NCBI GenBank assembly: GCA_029263715.1
Contig: JAJUFP010000005.1
Location: 124,001 to 188,000, forward strand
DNA: 64,000 nucleotides
From: Nitrososphaera sp.
Lineage (GTDB): Archaea; Thermoproteota; Nitrososphaeria; Nitrososphaerales; Nitrososphaeraceae
Direction of reading: 5' to 3'
Below are positions 7,377 to 15,831 of this stretch, one piece after another (the stretch's first letter is position 1; each line of letters starts with the position of its first letter). Below the pieces are notes generated by a model, which made no database searches, was not told the DNA's origin, and worked only from the letters and a program-made list of their open reading frames with translations. The position numbers and the translations under genes are program-made.

Positions 7377-10337
7377 TTATTGCCTTATTTTCATGGCGGC
7401 CCGCAGGTTGCGCTTGAGGTCTGTAGCACTCTTGGCGTAAAACAGCGCGCTGATAACAATGCCGGCGGCAATCCCTGGGCCGGCGACGTCGGCAAATGAA
7501 AACCCGATGTCCTGTATCTGCCCTCCAGTCGGTCCTGGCTGCTCACCGTCCTGGCCTGGCGGCTCAAACACAGGGCTGGCAGTTATGGTGATGCTGCCAA
7601 GCGCGGCACCCCGTTGCTCTGCAAACCAGATCCTCCCCTTGTCGTCGGAAGCCAGCCACTGGATAAATGAGCCAGCCGTCGGTATCTTGACTTCGGTGCC
7701 CTCTCCAGTCCTCGGGTCTATGACGGCGATCCTGTCTATCTCGTGTTGCGCGTACCACAGGTTTCCATAGCTGTCCATGGCCATCCCAAAGGGAAGCCCG
7801 CCCTCGTTTATGGATGGGTACCTCCTGAAAGTCTCAAAGATGGGGCTAAAGACCGACACCGTGTGCCCGTCATGCTCGGCAACGTATATTTCACCAGTCC
7901 TAGGATCTTGGAAGACTGCCGTTGGCGCATGCAGCTGGTCGGTAGAACTTTTCGGTGCATATTCGGTTATGCTGCCGGTGGCCGGGTCCACCATGGCTAT
8001 GCTACCCACCGCCTGGGCTATCCAAACCTTGCCAGAGCTGTCGACAGAGATTCCAACCGGCCTTGATTCCTCTGTCGGAAAGTCTATCGTTGAGAACGTT
8101 TCAGCAGCTGGATCGAATCTGACCACCTTGTTTGGCTGGACCACTGGCATCCACAGGTTTTCATTTTGATCGATGGCCAATCCGGATATGACGCCCTGCA
8201 CTGGCAGGTCAAACTGCTTGCCAGTCTTGTTTTCCGGGTAGTACACACCAAGCAGGCTTGATGACGGGTCTATGTACCACAGCCTGCCGGACTGGTCCAG
8301 CACCACCTGTGTGATCAGGCTGGCGTTTTCGATCTTGTGCATCGTGTAATTTTCTGTTTGCACATCAAGCTGCCATATTCTGCCGCTGTTTGGAAGCGTG
8401 TCTCCTGTCCAAACAGACTGTCTTTGCGAATCAAAGACAGGGAACAGCGGCAGACTTTGGGCCGGTATCCTGTACTCCTTTAGTGCAAACGACAGGCTTG
8501 AGATGGCCGGCTTGACTTCAACGTCAAGGCTTGCCACCATGTTGCTTGACTGCGGCCTGACGCCTTCGATCTCCACGCTCCATGTTCCAGGCAGGCTAAA
8601 AGCTGCGTCGGCGCTAAACACGCCGGCAGACTTTGGTGTGGTATCCACGCTGATGGGGCCGATGCCCCTTTCAATCTGGGTAAGCTTGATGGTAGTTGAT
8701 TCTATATCTTGTATCGGCTGGCCGTCGGATCCAAAGAAAGACACGTCAAAGCTGTTCTGCCCGACAACGAAGGGCTTTATCGATAGGTCGATCCGCCCGC
8801 CGCTAGTGTAGAGCGTCTGGGCAAAGTCTTTTGAAACCGGCGTTGCAGTTTCGGCAAAGGCAGAGACATCCTGCTGCCGCTGGTACTGCGGGAATTCGCC
8901 GGCAGGCAGCGCGCCGTTGGCCATCAAAGACACCATCAAGAGCAGGGCGATTCCAACCCCAGATTCCACCTTGAGGCTCTTGGCAAAGTGTGATAATCCT
9001 GTAGACTGGGCTGTGCTGCCGTTCATGGCCACTACCACCTTTCTCTGTACGACGAATTGGGAGTAGGCTCCCATTGCTATCATGACGCCGGCAAGGCCCA
9101 GTTTTACCGCCAGAATCCGGCCATACGTCGAGGCCAGCGTCAGGGATAGATCGCTTTCTATTGAAAATAAAAGCAGCGGGCCTGTAATTACTGCTATACC
9201 CAGTATCGTTACCACCACCGTTGAGAACCTTGGAATCAGGATCGAAACAACGGCCGACTTGACCCTTTCATCGGCTATGGCCAGGATCTTTGGTACCGCC
9301 ACAAACCCCATCAGTACAAGGCCGCCAATCCAGATGCTGGCAGCTGCGTTATGGAAAAAGTCCAGCATGATGGCCGCCATCTGGCCGGTGGCCGCGCCGT
9401 GGGCTATGAGGCTTGACGTCACCAGAACGGCAAGGCCCATCACCAGTATCGAATAGATCTCGGCATTGCTTGGCACGCCGTTGTTCTTGGCCAGCCTGCG
9501 GTAAACTGAGACTGCCACTATCATCAGGATAGAGGATTCTATCATCCTGATCATCCAGACGTTTCCAAACTTGGTAGCTACGGCTTCTGCAATGCCGGCC
9601 TCTATGTCAATGGCCTGTACAAAGATCATGGCCAGGTTTGATCCAAGGATGATGCCAGCGCCAATCATCACCAGCCGGATCATGTTTCTGTCTATGGCAG
9701 CTCGCTGTGCAGAGATGGCGTTTGCCAGCCAGGGAACCTTTTGAAGGGGCCGCCAAAGCCACAACGTTCCAAAGGCGGCTCCAACCACCATAACTTGGCC
9801 CACCATGCCGGGGAATCTTGATGCGGACTCTGCCGGCGACAGGATCTTGGCCGGTGCGCCTGAAGGGCCGCCTGGAGCTTCCGGCGGTTTTGTTCCAACC
9901 CCAAAGGTAAACGCGCTTTCCACAACATGGCCGTCCACGGCCGAGAGGACCTTGGTCGTGACGGTATACACACCCTCTGGCAGGCCGGGCTGCACTGTAA
10001 CTGCAATGGACGCGGTGTCTCCGTCCGCGTTGTGCGGGTCATTCATGTCAAACCGGCTTCCATCCGGTCCTAGGACTGAAATCTTGCTGTAAGGAAGCTC
10101 TATCGGCTCGCTGAAATAGACTATTACTTCGGCAGGAGAGGCTTGGAGGCTAGCAAACGGTTCTGGAGATGAGTTGACGGTAATAGGATGCGCAGAAGCA
10201 GAAGATATGCCGGAGGCAACGATTGCAAGGACTGATACTGCAATCAAGACGTAATGCCATCTATGGCCCAGCACAACGAGACTATGTGCCGCACCATATT
10301 TGACTCTTGCTTGTTTTGTGGTACAAAGTCCGAACAA
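7377..10337 (-). CDS. CopC-CopD copper-uptake type fusion with Vgb-like beta-propeller and C-terminal helix
   Basis: 986 residues if TTG 10337 is used; GTG 10274 gives a neater signal peptide and fits the promoter box at about 10346 better. Order: signal (about 28-50), CopC domain starting at an N-terminal His after ASA (HPITVNSSPEPF, later DGHVVESAFTFGV), a multi-helix CopD membrane domain (about 170-480), an Ig/YtkA-like domain, then five or more propeller blades of NLWY/KVWIA type resembling streptogramin-lyase repeats (about 620-930), and a final membrane helix. CopC and CopD handle copper in bacteria; adding a propeller is unusual. Copper supply fits the many cupredoxins of ammonia oxidisers. 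Confidence 0.85.
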   Translation of the reverse strand: MFGLCTTKQARVKYGAAHSLVVLGHRWHYVLIAVSVLAIVASGISSASAHPITVNSSPEPFASLQASPAEVIVYFSEPIELPYSKISVLGPDGSRFDMNDPHNADGDTASIAVTVQPGLPEGVYTVTTKVLSAVDGHVVESAFTFGVGTKPPEAPGGPSGAPAKILSPAESASRFPGMVGQVMVVGAAFGTLWLWRPLQKVPWLANAISAQRAAIDRNMIRLVMIGAGIILGSNLAMIFVQAIDIEAGIAEAVATKFGNVWMIRMIESSILMIVAVSVYRRLAKNNGVPSNAEIYSILVMGLAVLVTSSLIAHGAATGQMAAIMLDFFHNAAASIWIGGLVLMGFVAVPKILAIADERVKSAVVSILIPRFSTVVVTILGIAVITGPLLLFSIESDLSLTLASTYGRILAVKLGLAGVMIAMGAYSQFVVQRKVVVAMNGSTAQSTGLSHFAKSLKVESGVGIALLLMVSLMANGALPAGEFPQYQRQQDVSAFAETATPVSKDFAQTLYTSGGRIDLSIKPFVVGQNSFDVSFFGSDGQPIQDIESTTIKLTQIERGIGPISVDTTPKSAGVFSADAAFSLPGTWSVEIEGVRPQSSNMVASLDVEVKPAISSLSFALKEYRIPAQSLPLFPVFDSQRQSVWTGDTLPNSGRIWQLDVQTENYTMHKIENASLITQVVLDQSGRLWYIDPSSSLLGVYYPENKTGKQFDLPVQGVISGLAIDQNENLWMPVVQPNKVVRFDPAAETFSTIDFPTEESRPVGISVDSSGKVWIAQAVGSIAMVDPATGSITEYAPKSSTDQLHAPTAVFQDPRTGEIYVAEHDGHTVSVFSPIFETFRRYPSINEGGLPFGMAMDSYGNLWYAQHEIDRIAVIDPRTGEGTEVKIPTAGSFIQWLASDDKGRIWFAEQRGAALGSITITASPVFEPPGQDGEQPGPTGGQIQDIGFSFADVAGPGIAAGIVISALFYAKSATDLKRNLRAAMKIRQ

Positions 10338-10345
10338 TCATCAAA

Positions 10346-10354
10346 GATTATAAG
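10346..10354 (+). promoter_or_regulatory. A/T box in the 41-base divergent promoter
   Basis: GATTATAAG lies about 25 nt before ATG 10379, the spacing expected for a leaderless transcript of the rightward gene. The same near-palindromic box reads CTTATAATC leftward and would put the CopC-CopD transcript start inside its annotated TTG frame, arguing for the later GTG. Confidence 0.55.
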
Positions 10355-10378
10355 TATTCCAGACCAAGGTGACGTCGT

Positions 10379-11056
10379 ATGAGGAAGGTCCTTATTGCGT
10401 CCTTGCTTGCGCTGCCGCTTTTGTTTGTCGCGTTTCCTTCCGCATTTGCCCATAACGAGACCCAGGTTGGAAACATCAAGATAGTCGGCGGCTGGGGGAT
10501 CGAACCACCACTGGTGGGCCAGCTGAACACCATAGATCTGGAAGTCACGCAGGTGTCTGATGGAAAACCGGTGACCAACGCGTTTGCATTTGCTAACGTC
10601 ACAGTCAAGAAGGGTGGCGTGACCAAGTCACTGGATCTGGAGCCCACGGAAGAGCCCGGCGTTTATCATGCAAGCATTATCCCAACCCAGCTTGGCCAGT
10701 ATGCCGTTGTCATAAGTGGAACCATTGCCAATCAGGAGATAAACAGCCAGATCGAGATAGAAGACGCGCAGGATTCCAAGACTTTGAACTTTCCTGCCTC
10801 TGCTGGCGGCAATGATCAGGGGCTTCCAAAGGACTTTGTCGACCAGCTGCGCTCCAATCTAAACGATCTGACAGCAAGGGTGGAGGATTCCAAGTCCTCG
10901 GCGCAGAACGCCCAGCTTGCTGTCCAGGAGGCGGTCAAGACCACTGACGAGCTGAAAAGCGTGGCCGACAGGGCTTACCTCATAGGCATAGTCGGTGTGG
11001 GCGTCGGTGTGGCCGGGATAGCCATAGCCGCGGTGGCGCTGTCAAGAAGGTCCTAG
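10379..11056 (+). CDS. Secreted Ig-like/coiled-coil protein with C-terminal membrane helix
   Basis: 225 residues from ATG. Signal peptide 1-24 (ending SAFAH). A beta-sandwich resembling YtkA/DUF4198-like carrier domains spans about 30-130 (PLVGQLNTIDLEV, GVYHASIIPTQLGQYAVV). A charged coiled coil follows (about 150-195, QLRSNLNDLTARVEDSK), then a Gly/Val-rich membrane helix (about 199-221) and SRRS. It is divergent from the CopC-CopD fusion across a 41-base promoter, so both may answer the same signal and this protein may work with the copper module. Convergent overlap of 4 bases with the next gene. Confidence 0.78.
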   Translation: MRKVLIASLLALPLLFVAFPSAFAHNETQVGNIKIVGGWGIEPPLVGQLNTIDLEVTQVSDGKPVTNAFAFANVTVKKGGVTKSLDLEPTEEPGVYHASIIPTQLGQYAVVISGTIANQEINSQIEIEDAQDSKTLNFPASAGGNDQGLPKDFVDQLRSNLNDLTARVEDSKSSAQNAQLAVQEAVKTTDELKSVADRAYLIGIVGVGVGVAGIAIAAVALSRRS

Positions 11057-11583
11057 TTTTTCCAGAACCGTCTGAACCTTGAAAGAGCCACAACGCCGGA
11101 GAGGGATGCCACTACAGCGCCAATGCTCCCCACGGGGAATTCAGGTACCACATTTACCTGGAAAGTGGCTGTTTCTTCAGCTATTGGAATGGGAGGCAGT
11201 CCTAGCCCATAGATCGTTATCTGGATGGCATAGTCGCCGTTCTCTTCGAATTTGTATGGAATAGTCAGCATCCCTTCAGAGTTGTGAAGCAGACTTGGGC
11301 TTCCGGGTTGGGACCTGGCCGCATTGTACACTTCTTGGCCATCTTTTGATATTACAAAGTTGTAATCCTGATGTTCATGTATATTGTCCGTGCCTGGTTC
11401 TAGGAATTTGACGTGAAATTTCGTTGTTTCTGAACTCCAGTCTGGTTCTACCACGACATCAAGAGAATTGTTTCCGCTGGTAGGTTGTCGCATGCCTTCC
11501 GCATAGGCCGGAGCAACCATCACAGTCCCGATGACTGATGTAATAGTTGCAGCAAACATCAGAAGGTAGAGTTTGCCCATCAT
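11053..11583 (-). CDS. Secreted Ig-like protein with PEF-type C-terminal anchor
   Basis: 176 residues from ATG. Signal peptide 1-28 (ending PAYA). One Ig-like domain (FVISKDGQEVYNAAR, then FEENGDYAIQITIY). The C terminus is VVPEFPVGSIG, a hydrophobic helix, then SRFRRFWKN, the PEF-CTERM sorting pattern. An A/T box (about 11605-11615), overlapping the stop of the upstream gene, lies about 23-30 nt before ATG 11583, so it may have its own leaderless transcript. It is a paralog of the next gene and of 2101-3321. Envelope protein of unknown ligand. Confidence 0.78.
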   Translation of the reverse strand: MMGKLYLLMFAATITSVIGTVMVAPAYAEGMRQPTSGNNSLDVVVEPDWSSETTKFHVKFLEPGTDNIHEHQDYNFVISKDGQEVYNAARSQPGSPSLLHNSEGMLTIPYKFEENGDYAIQITIYGLGLPPIPIAEETATFQVNVVPEFPVGSIGAVVASLSGVVALSRFRRFWKN

Positions 11584-11605
11584 TGCCTAGTTAGTCGCCC
11601 ATCAG

Positions 11606-12085
11606 CTAAATAAATTGTTGCCACCGTTTCAGTCTTGCGACAACAAATGCAGAGATGGCCGCGCCCATGACTGCAAGCGGGCCTGCCGGGAATTCCGGTG
11701 TCACCTGTATGGGCAGTATGGCATTCTCGCCGAGTCCCTCAATGTTTTGTATTTTTACCATATAGGAACCAGGTTCGCTAAATCTCAGTTTTTGAACGGT
11801 TGAAATCTGATCCACGCGGCGCAGCTCGGGGCGTTCGTTTCCTTCCCTGTACAGCAGGATGTCATACTTTACATCTTCGATTTCCTTGCCAGTATCCGGA
11901 TCTATGAATTTAATGACGAAGGTGTTTTCACTTTCAATGTCGGCAGGAGTCCAGTATATCTCGAGCTTGAAAGTGCTTTGATCGCTTGTTGTTTCAAGAT
12001 AGATCTGCTCGCCAGTCTGGGCCATGGCCGGAATGAAAAGCATCGGTAAAACCAAGACAGCCAAAAGGGCCGTTGCGATCTTCAT
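11606..12085 (-). CDS. Secreted Ig-like protein with PEF-type C-terminal anchor
   Basis: The frame opens at ATG 12097, but an A/T box (12111-12120) sits 26 nt before ATG 12085, the usual leaderless spacing, so I choose 12085 (159 residues). Signal peptide MKIATALLAVLVLPMLFIPA, one Ig-like domain (YDILLYREGNERPE, then FSEPGSYMVKIQNI), then TPEFPAGPLA, a helix and basic residues. The domain is close to that of the protein at 2101. Function unknown; probably sorted to the cell surface by an archaeosortase encoded elsewhere. Confidence 0.78.
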   Translation of the reverse strand: MKIATALLAVLVLPMLFIPAMAQTGEQIYLETTSDQSTFKLEIYWTPADIESENTFVIKFIDPDTGKEIEDVKYDILLYREGNERPELRRVDQISTVQKLRFSEPGSYMVKIQNIEGLGENAILPIQVTPEFPAGPLAVMGAAISAFVVARLKRWQQFI

Positions 12086-12147
12086 GCTCCTAATCATTAT
12101 TCAGGGGCCCTATTAAAATGAATTTAGAAAAAGGAGAAAGGGAAGGA

Positions 12148-12951
12148 TTAGAACCTTCCAAAGCCAAGTGATGTGCCCTTGAACCTGGCAAAGCCGATTA
12201 CAGCCACCAGCGAAGCTGCCAGTATGAGCGCTGCGATGACTCCGAATTCAGGCACCACCATAGCACCATAGATTTCTACTTCACTGACACCTGATGGGAC
12301 AGTGAACTTGATGGTACTGTCTGAATCTGTGGAACCAACTGACTGGAATGCAATCTCTTGGTCTCCGGCTTCTATCTTGTTGATACCATCGATCATGGCC
12401 TTTGGTAGCGTGAGTTCTACTTCACCTGTGCCGCTGACCGTAACCTCTACCGATGTGTTTGGCTCTATGGTTACTGATGATACTTGGACTGCTGATGACT
12501 TTGCTGTTACCTTGTAGCTGTTGCCATCCAGTGTTGCTGTTATTTCCTGCATTGCGGGGCCGCCGGCTTCTGATACCTTGACTAAGCCGTTCATTGCTGG
12601 GTGCAGTGTGCAGAAGTATGGGTATTCGCCTTCCTCAGTGAAGGTGAAGCTGAAGGTTCTACTTGGTGGTACTAGCACAGGATTGGTTGCGTCCCTCATT
12701 CCAAAGATTCCATCGGGCTCAGGGCTCGTGCCAGAAGTTACAGTGTGCAGAGCACCATCTCTGTTTGTCCAGATCACGGTATCTCCTTCTTTGATTTCAA
12801 TTGGATTGGGAGAGTATGCGTCGTTAGTTTTTGTTGACGCTCCTGGGACGATTTCTGCTTGAACCTCCGCAGCAAAAGCTTGGGTTGGAACTGCCACGGC
12901 AGCAGAGAAAATTGCCGCCAGTGCGATAGCTACCGCATATTTGGAGTTCAT
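12148..12951 (-). CDS. Cupredoxin (plastocyanin-like) surface protein with PEFG-CTERM
   Basis: ATG 12972 is in frame, but a box at 12974-12984 lies about 25-30 nt before ATG 12951, giving 267 residues and a clean signal peptide (MNSKYAVAIALAAIFSAAVA). A type-1 copper domain covers about 45-128: ligands are H69 (GALHTVTSG), C114, H117 and M120 (YFCTLHPAMNG). A second beta domain precedes VVPEFGVIAALILA, a PEFG-CTERM of thaumarchaeal surface proteins. Blue copper proteins carry electrons in the copper-based respiration of ammonia oxidisers; the partner of this one is not known. Confidence 0.9.
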   Translation of the reverse strand: MNSKYAVAIALAAIFSAAVAVPTQAFAAEVQAEIVPGASTKTNDAYSPNPIEIKEGDTVIWTNRDGALHTVTSGTSPEPDGIFGMRDATNPVLVPPSRTFSFTFTEEGEYPYFCTLHPAMNGLVKVSEAGGPAMQEITATLDGNSYKVTAKSSAVQVSSVTIEPNTSVEVTVSGTGEVELTLPKAMIDGINKIEAGDQEIAFQSVGSTDSDSTIKFTVPSGVSEVEIYGAMVVPEFGVIAALILAASLVAVIGFARFKGTSLGFGRF

Positions 12952-12973
12952 TAAACCGGTAGCTGCCACCATC

Positions 12974-12984
12974 CCATAAAATGC
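12974..12984 (-). promoter_or_regulatory. A/T box of the cupredoxin gene
   Basis: CATTTTATGGG on the minus strand. Its distance to ATG 12951 (about 25-30 nt) fits a leaderless mRNA, and it is too close to the first in-frame ATG (12972) for that to be translated. It therefore decides the start. Confidence 0.55.
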
Positions 12985-13054
12985 TTTTGGTATTCATCAA
13001 AGGAAATTTGAACCTAATCGAAGTTTTTTTAAGTGGTGATTTCTGTCTTTCATT

Positions 13055-13963
13055 GTGCGCATAGTCTCATTTCTGCCAAGCGCGACGGAGGTCTTGTACA
13101 AGCTTGGGGTCGGAAACCAGATCGTTGGGGTAACACATGAATGCAAGTATCCGGCAGCCGCAAAAAGAAAGCCGCGTGTAATTCACCCTTCCTTTGATCC
13201 AGCCGGCATGTCAGGACGCCAGATAGATAGCACCATAGTTAGCCTGATGCGATCGGGAAAGGACATCTACATCGTGGATGAAAAGAAGCTGAAAAAGGCC
13301 AGACCGGACCTCATAGTGGCTCAGGGGCTATGCGAGGTATGCTCACCGTTCACCAAGGAGATCAGCCGGGCCGTCAATCTTTTGGACGGCAAGCCAGACG
13401 TACTGGTGCTTGACCCAAGAGATCTGGACGATATCCTGGTCAGCATAATGGATATAGCTGAAAAGGTTGGCAAGGTCAAACAGGGCAGACGCCTTGTTTC
13501 TTTGCTGCAGAGGAGGATTGACAGCGTTCGCGCGATAAAAACCAGAGTCAAGCCCAAAGTCATGTGCATTGAATGGGTTGACCCCTTCTTTACAGCAGGA
13601 CACTGGGTGCCACAGATGGTTGAATACGCCGGCGGCATCAACGGCATCAGCAGGACGGGCGAGCCTTCCCGCCGCCTTGAGATTGAGGAAGTAGTTGATT
13701 TTGATCCGGACATCGTGATCATGATGCCGTGCGGATTTGGCATCAAACGCACGCTTGAGGAGATGAAGGTGCTAGACGACAACGAGAAATGGAAGAATCT
13801 TCGTGCAGTAAGGAGCGGAAACCTTTACGTTGTCGACGCGGGCTCGTACTTTAGCAAGCCGAGTCCGAGAACAGTTACCGGGCTTGAGATACTTGCAAAG
13901 ATAATTAATCCAAAAGAAAAGATAAAAGTTCCAGCTTCTTCGTTTAGAAGAATTACTGGGTAA
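13055..13963 (+). CDS. Cobalamin-binding/BtuF-like periplasmic-binding-fold protein without signal peptide
   Basis: 302 residues, GTG start (VRIVSFLPSATEVL). The fold is that of BtuF/FepB-type binding proteins: SATEVLYKLGVG near the N terminus, VAQGLCEVC near 90, a long connecting helix, and GHWVPQMVEYAGG near 180. It lacks a signal peptide or lipobox, as is usual for the archaeal versions. It may bind corrinoid intracellularly or be exported otherwise. No ABC permease or ATPase is adjacent. The last 11 bases overlap convergently with the uS10 gene. Confidence 0.8.
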   Translation: MRIVSFLPSATEVLYKLGVGNQIVGVTHECKYPAAAKRKPRVIHPSFDPAGMSGRQIDSTIVSLMRSGKDIYIVDEKKLKKARPDLIVAQGLCEVCSPFTKEISRAVNLLDGKPDVLVLDPRDLDDILVSIMDIAEKVGKVKQGRRLVSLLQRRIDSVRAIKTRVKPKVMCIEWVDPFFTAGHWVPQMVEYAGGINGISRTGEPSRRLEIEEVVDFDPDIVIMMPCGFGIKRTLEEMKVLDDNEKWKNLRAVRSGNLYVVDAGSYFSKPSPRTVTGLEILAKIINPKEKIKVPASSFRRITG

Positions 13964-14264
13964 GGGAGACCTCGATGTAGACGTCGTCCGGAATTTTGAG
14001 CCTCATCAGCTGCCTGATGGCCCGGTCGTCGGCACCCACATCAATGACCCGTCGGTGTATCCGAAGTTCGTACTTGTCCCAGGTGTTGGTGCCTTGGCCG
14101 CACGGCGACTTGCGCGTAACCACCTTCATCTTCTTTGTTGGAAGAGGGTGTGGCCCGCGCAGCTTGATGCCGCTCTTTTCGCCAATTCCCCTTATCTCAT
14201 TGCACACGCTTTCAAGCGTGACAAGGTTCGTGCTGGTAAGTTTGATTCTTGCTGCCTGAGGCAT
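13953..14264 (-). CDS. rps10: 30S ribosomal protein uS10
   Basis: 103 residues from ATG, the normal archaeal length. Typical uS10 signatures are visible: ARIKLTSTNLVTLESV at the N terminus, GIKLRGPHPLPTKKMKVV (the loop reaching into the 30S head) and YELRIHRRVIDV near the C terminus. It lies 10 bases downstream of the EF-1 alpha gene, the classic archaeal order, and is surely co-transcribed with it. The 3' end overlaps the convergent B12-binding gene by 11 bases. Confidence 0.97.
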   Translation of the reverse strand: MPQAARIKLTSTNLVTLESVCNEIRGIGEKSGIKLRGPHPLPTKKMKVVTRKSPCGQGTNTWDKYELRIHRRVIDVGADDRAIRQLMRLKIPDDVYIEVSLTQ

Positions 14265-14274
14265 CTGGTTTCAC

Positions 14275-15588
14275 TTACTTTTTGTTCGGATCGTACTTTT
14301 CGGTGATGTTCAGGACAACGCCAGCCGCGATGGTTGTACCCATGTCTCTCAGAGCGAACCTGCCGATCTCTGGAAAGTCTTTGAACGTCTCAATTGGCAG
14401 CGGTCTTACGGGCTTTATCTTGACTATGGCAGCGTCTCCGGTCTTGAGGAACTTGGGGTTCTGCTCAGTTGTAGCTCCAGTCCTTGGATCCAGTTTTGAA
14501 ACGAACTCAGAGATTGTTGCAGCAACCTGCGCGGTGTGAGCATGCAGCACGGGTGTGTATCCCGGTGCAATGGCAGTCGGGTGGTGAATGACGATGATGC
14601 GTGCCTCAAACTCCTTTGCCACTGACGGCGGATTGTCTGCCGAGCCGATGATATCTCCACGCTTGATCTGTTTCTTGTCAACACCTCTCAGGTTGAATCC
14701 AATGTTGTCGCCGGCCTCTGCATATTCCAGCTGTGTGTGGTGAGTCTCAATGGACTTGATTTCTCCAGGGGCACCGGATGGCATGACTATCACCTTGTCG
14801 TTTGGCCTCATCTTGCCGGTCTCGATTCTGCCCACTGGGACAGTACCTACACCAGTGATAGAGTATACGTCCTGTATCGGAATTCTCAGTGGTTTGCCGA
14901 TCGGCTTTTCTGGCGGCTCAAACGCGTCGAGAGCCTCAGCGAGGGTGACGCCCTTGTACCATGGCATGTTTTCAGACTTTTTGACCAGGTTGTCTCCCTT
15001 CCAGCCTGAGACAGGGACAAAGTTGATCTTGGCAGTGTTGTATCCTACCGCCTTGAGCATCTTTTCTACCTGATCTTTGACCTCCTTGTAGCGTGCTTCC
15101 TGGTAGCCGACATCGTCCATCTTGTTCAGGGCAACGACCAGCTGGCCTACGCCCAGTGTCTTGGCAAGGAATGCGTGCTCCCTTCCCTGTCCTCCCGGCT
15201 CGATTGCTGCTTCTGTTTCACCTGGCTTGACAGAGATTACCAAGATGGCTGCATCAGCCTCGGAGGCGCCGGTAATCATGTTCTTGATAAAGTCCTTGTG
15301 ACCTGGCGCATCGATGAGAGTGAAGAAGTACTTTGGAGTTTCAAACTTTTGGAAAGCAAGATCGATGGTGATACCTCTTTCCCTTTCGTCCTTGATGCTG
15401 TCCATGACCCAGGCGTACTTGAAAGTATCGCCCTTGCCTGTTGCTTCAGATTCCTTTGCGAATGCCTCGATTGTTCTCTGGTCAATTACACCAAGGTCAA
15501 CCATCAAATGACCTACAGTAGTAGATTTACCATTATCAACGTGACCAGTAACCACAAGGTTCATGTGTGGCTTTTTGCTAGCGCTCAT
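14275..15588 (-). CDS. tuf: Translation elongation factor EF-1 alpha (aEF1A)
   Basis: 437 residues from ATG 15588 ([13 protein letters not shown]); an A/T box at 15611-15622 sits 23 nt before it, so the in-frame ATG 15606 is too early. GTPase motifs: G1 [10 protein letters not shown]2/G3 region with DAPGHKDF, G4 NKMD, then domains 2 and 3 ending in the conserved [16 protein letters not shown]. It delivers aminoacyl-tRNA to the ribosome in the cytosol. First gene of an operon with uS10. Confidence 0.98.
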   Translation of the reverse strand: MSASKKPHMNLVVTGHVDNGKSTTVGHLMVDLGVIDQRTIEAFAKESEATGKGDTFKYAWVMDSIKDERERGITIDLAFQKFETPKYFFTLIDAPGHKDFIKNMITGASEADAAILVISVKPGETEAAIEPGGQGREHAFLAKTLGVGQLVVALNKMDDVGYQEARYKEVKDQVEKMLKAVGYNTAKINFVPVSGWKGDNLVKKSENMPWYKGVTLAEALDAFEPPEKPIGKPLRIPIQDVYSITGVGTVPVGRIETGKMRPNDKVIVMPSGAPGEIKSIETHHTQLEYAEAGDNIGFNLRGVDKKQIKRGDIIGSADNPPSVAKEFEARIIVIHHPTAIAPGYTPVLHAHTAQVAATISEFVSKLDPRTGATTEQNPKFLKTGDAAIVKIKPVRPLPIETFKDFPEIGRFALRDMGTTIAAGVVLNITEKYDPNKK

Positions 15589-15610
15589 AAGGCAACAACG
15601 CCCCATGGGT

Positions 15611-15622
15611 CTTATTTATATT
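15611..15622 (-). promoter_or_regulatory. TATA-like box of the EF-1 alpha/uS10 operon
   Basis: AATATAAATAAG on the minus strand, 23 nt before ATG 15588: a strong box giving a leaderless transcript. It decides the EF-1 alpha start. Confidence 0.7.
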
Positions 15623-15831
15623 TCGTCATAAATTCGTCGCAAGTCACAATATCATGAGAGCTTGTCGATGCCTACAGCGTCGTACGGCTTTTGCAGTCAT
15701 GCTAGACAGCGGATAGTCAAGGCTTTCCAGTATTATTATACACGGTCTTGTATAACTTGGAAACAAGAAACTCATTGGTCTCCTAGAAAAGGAAGAAGGT
15801 TTTTTAACCATTGATAAGGAGTCTTTGAGCA

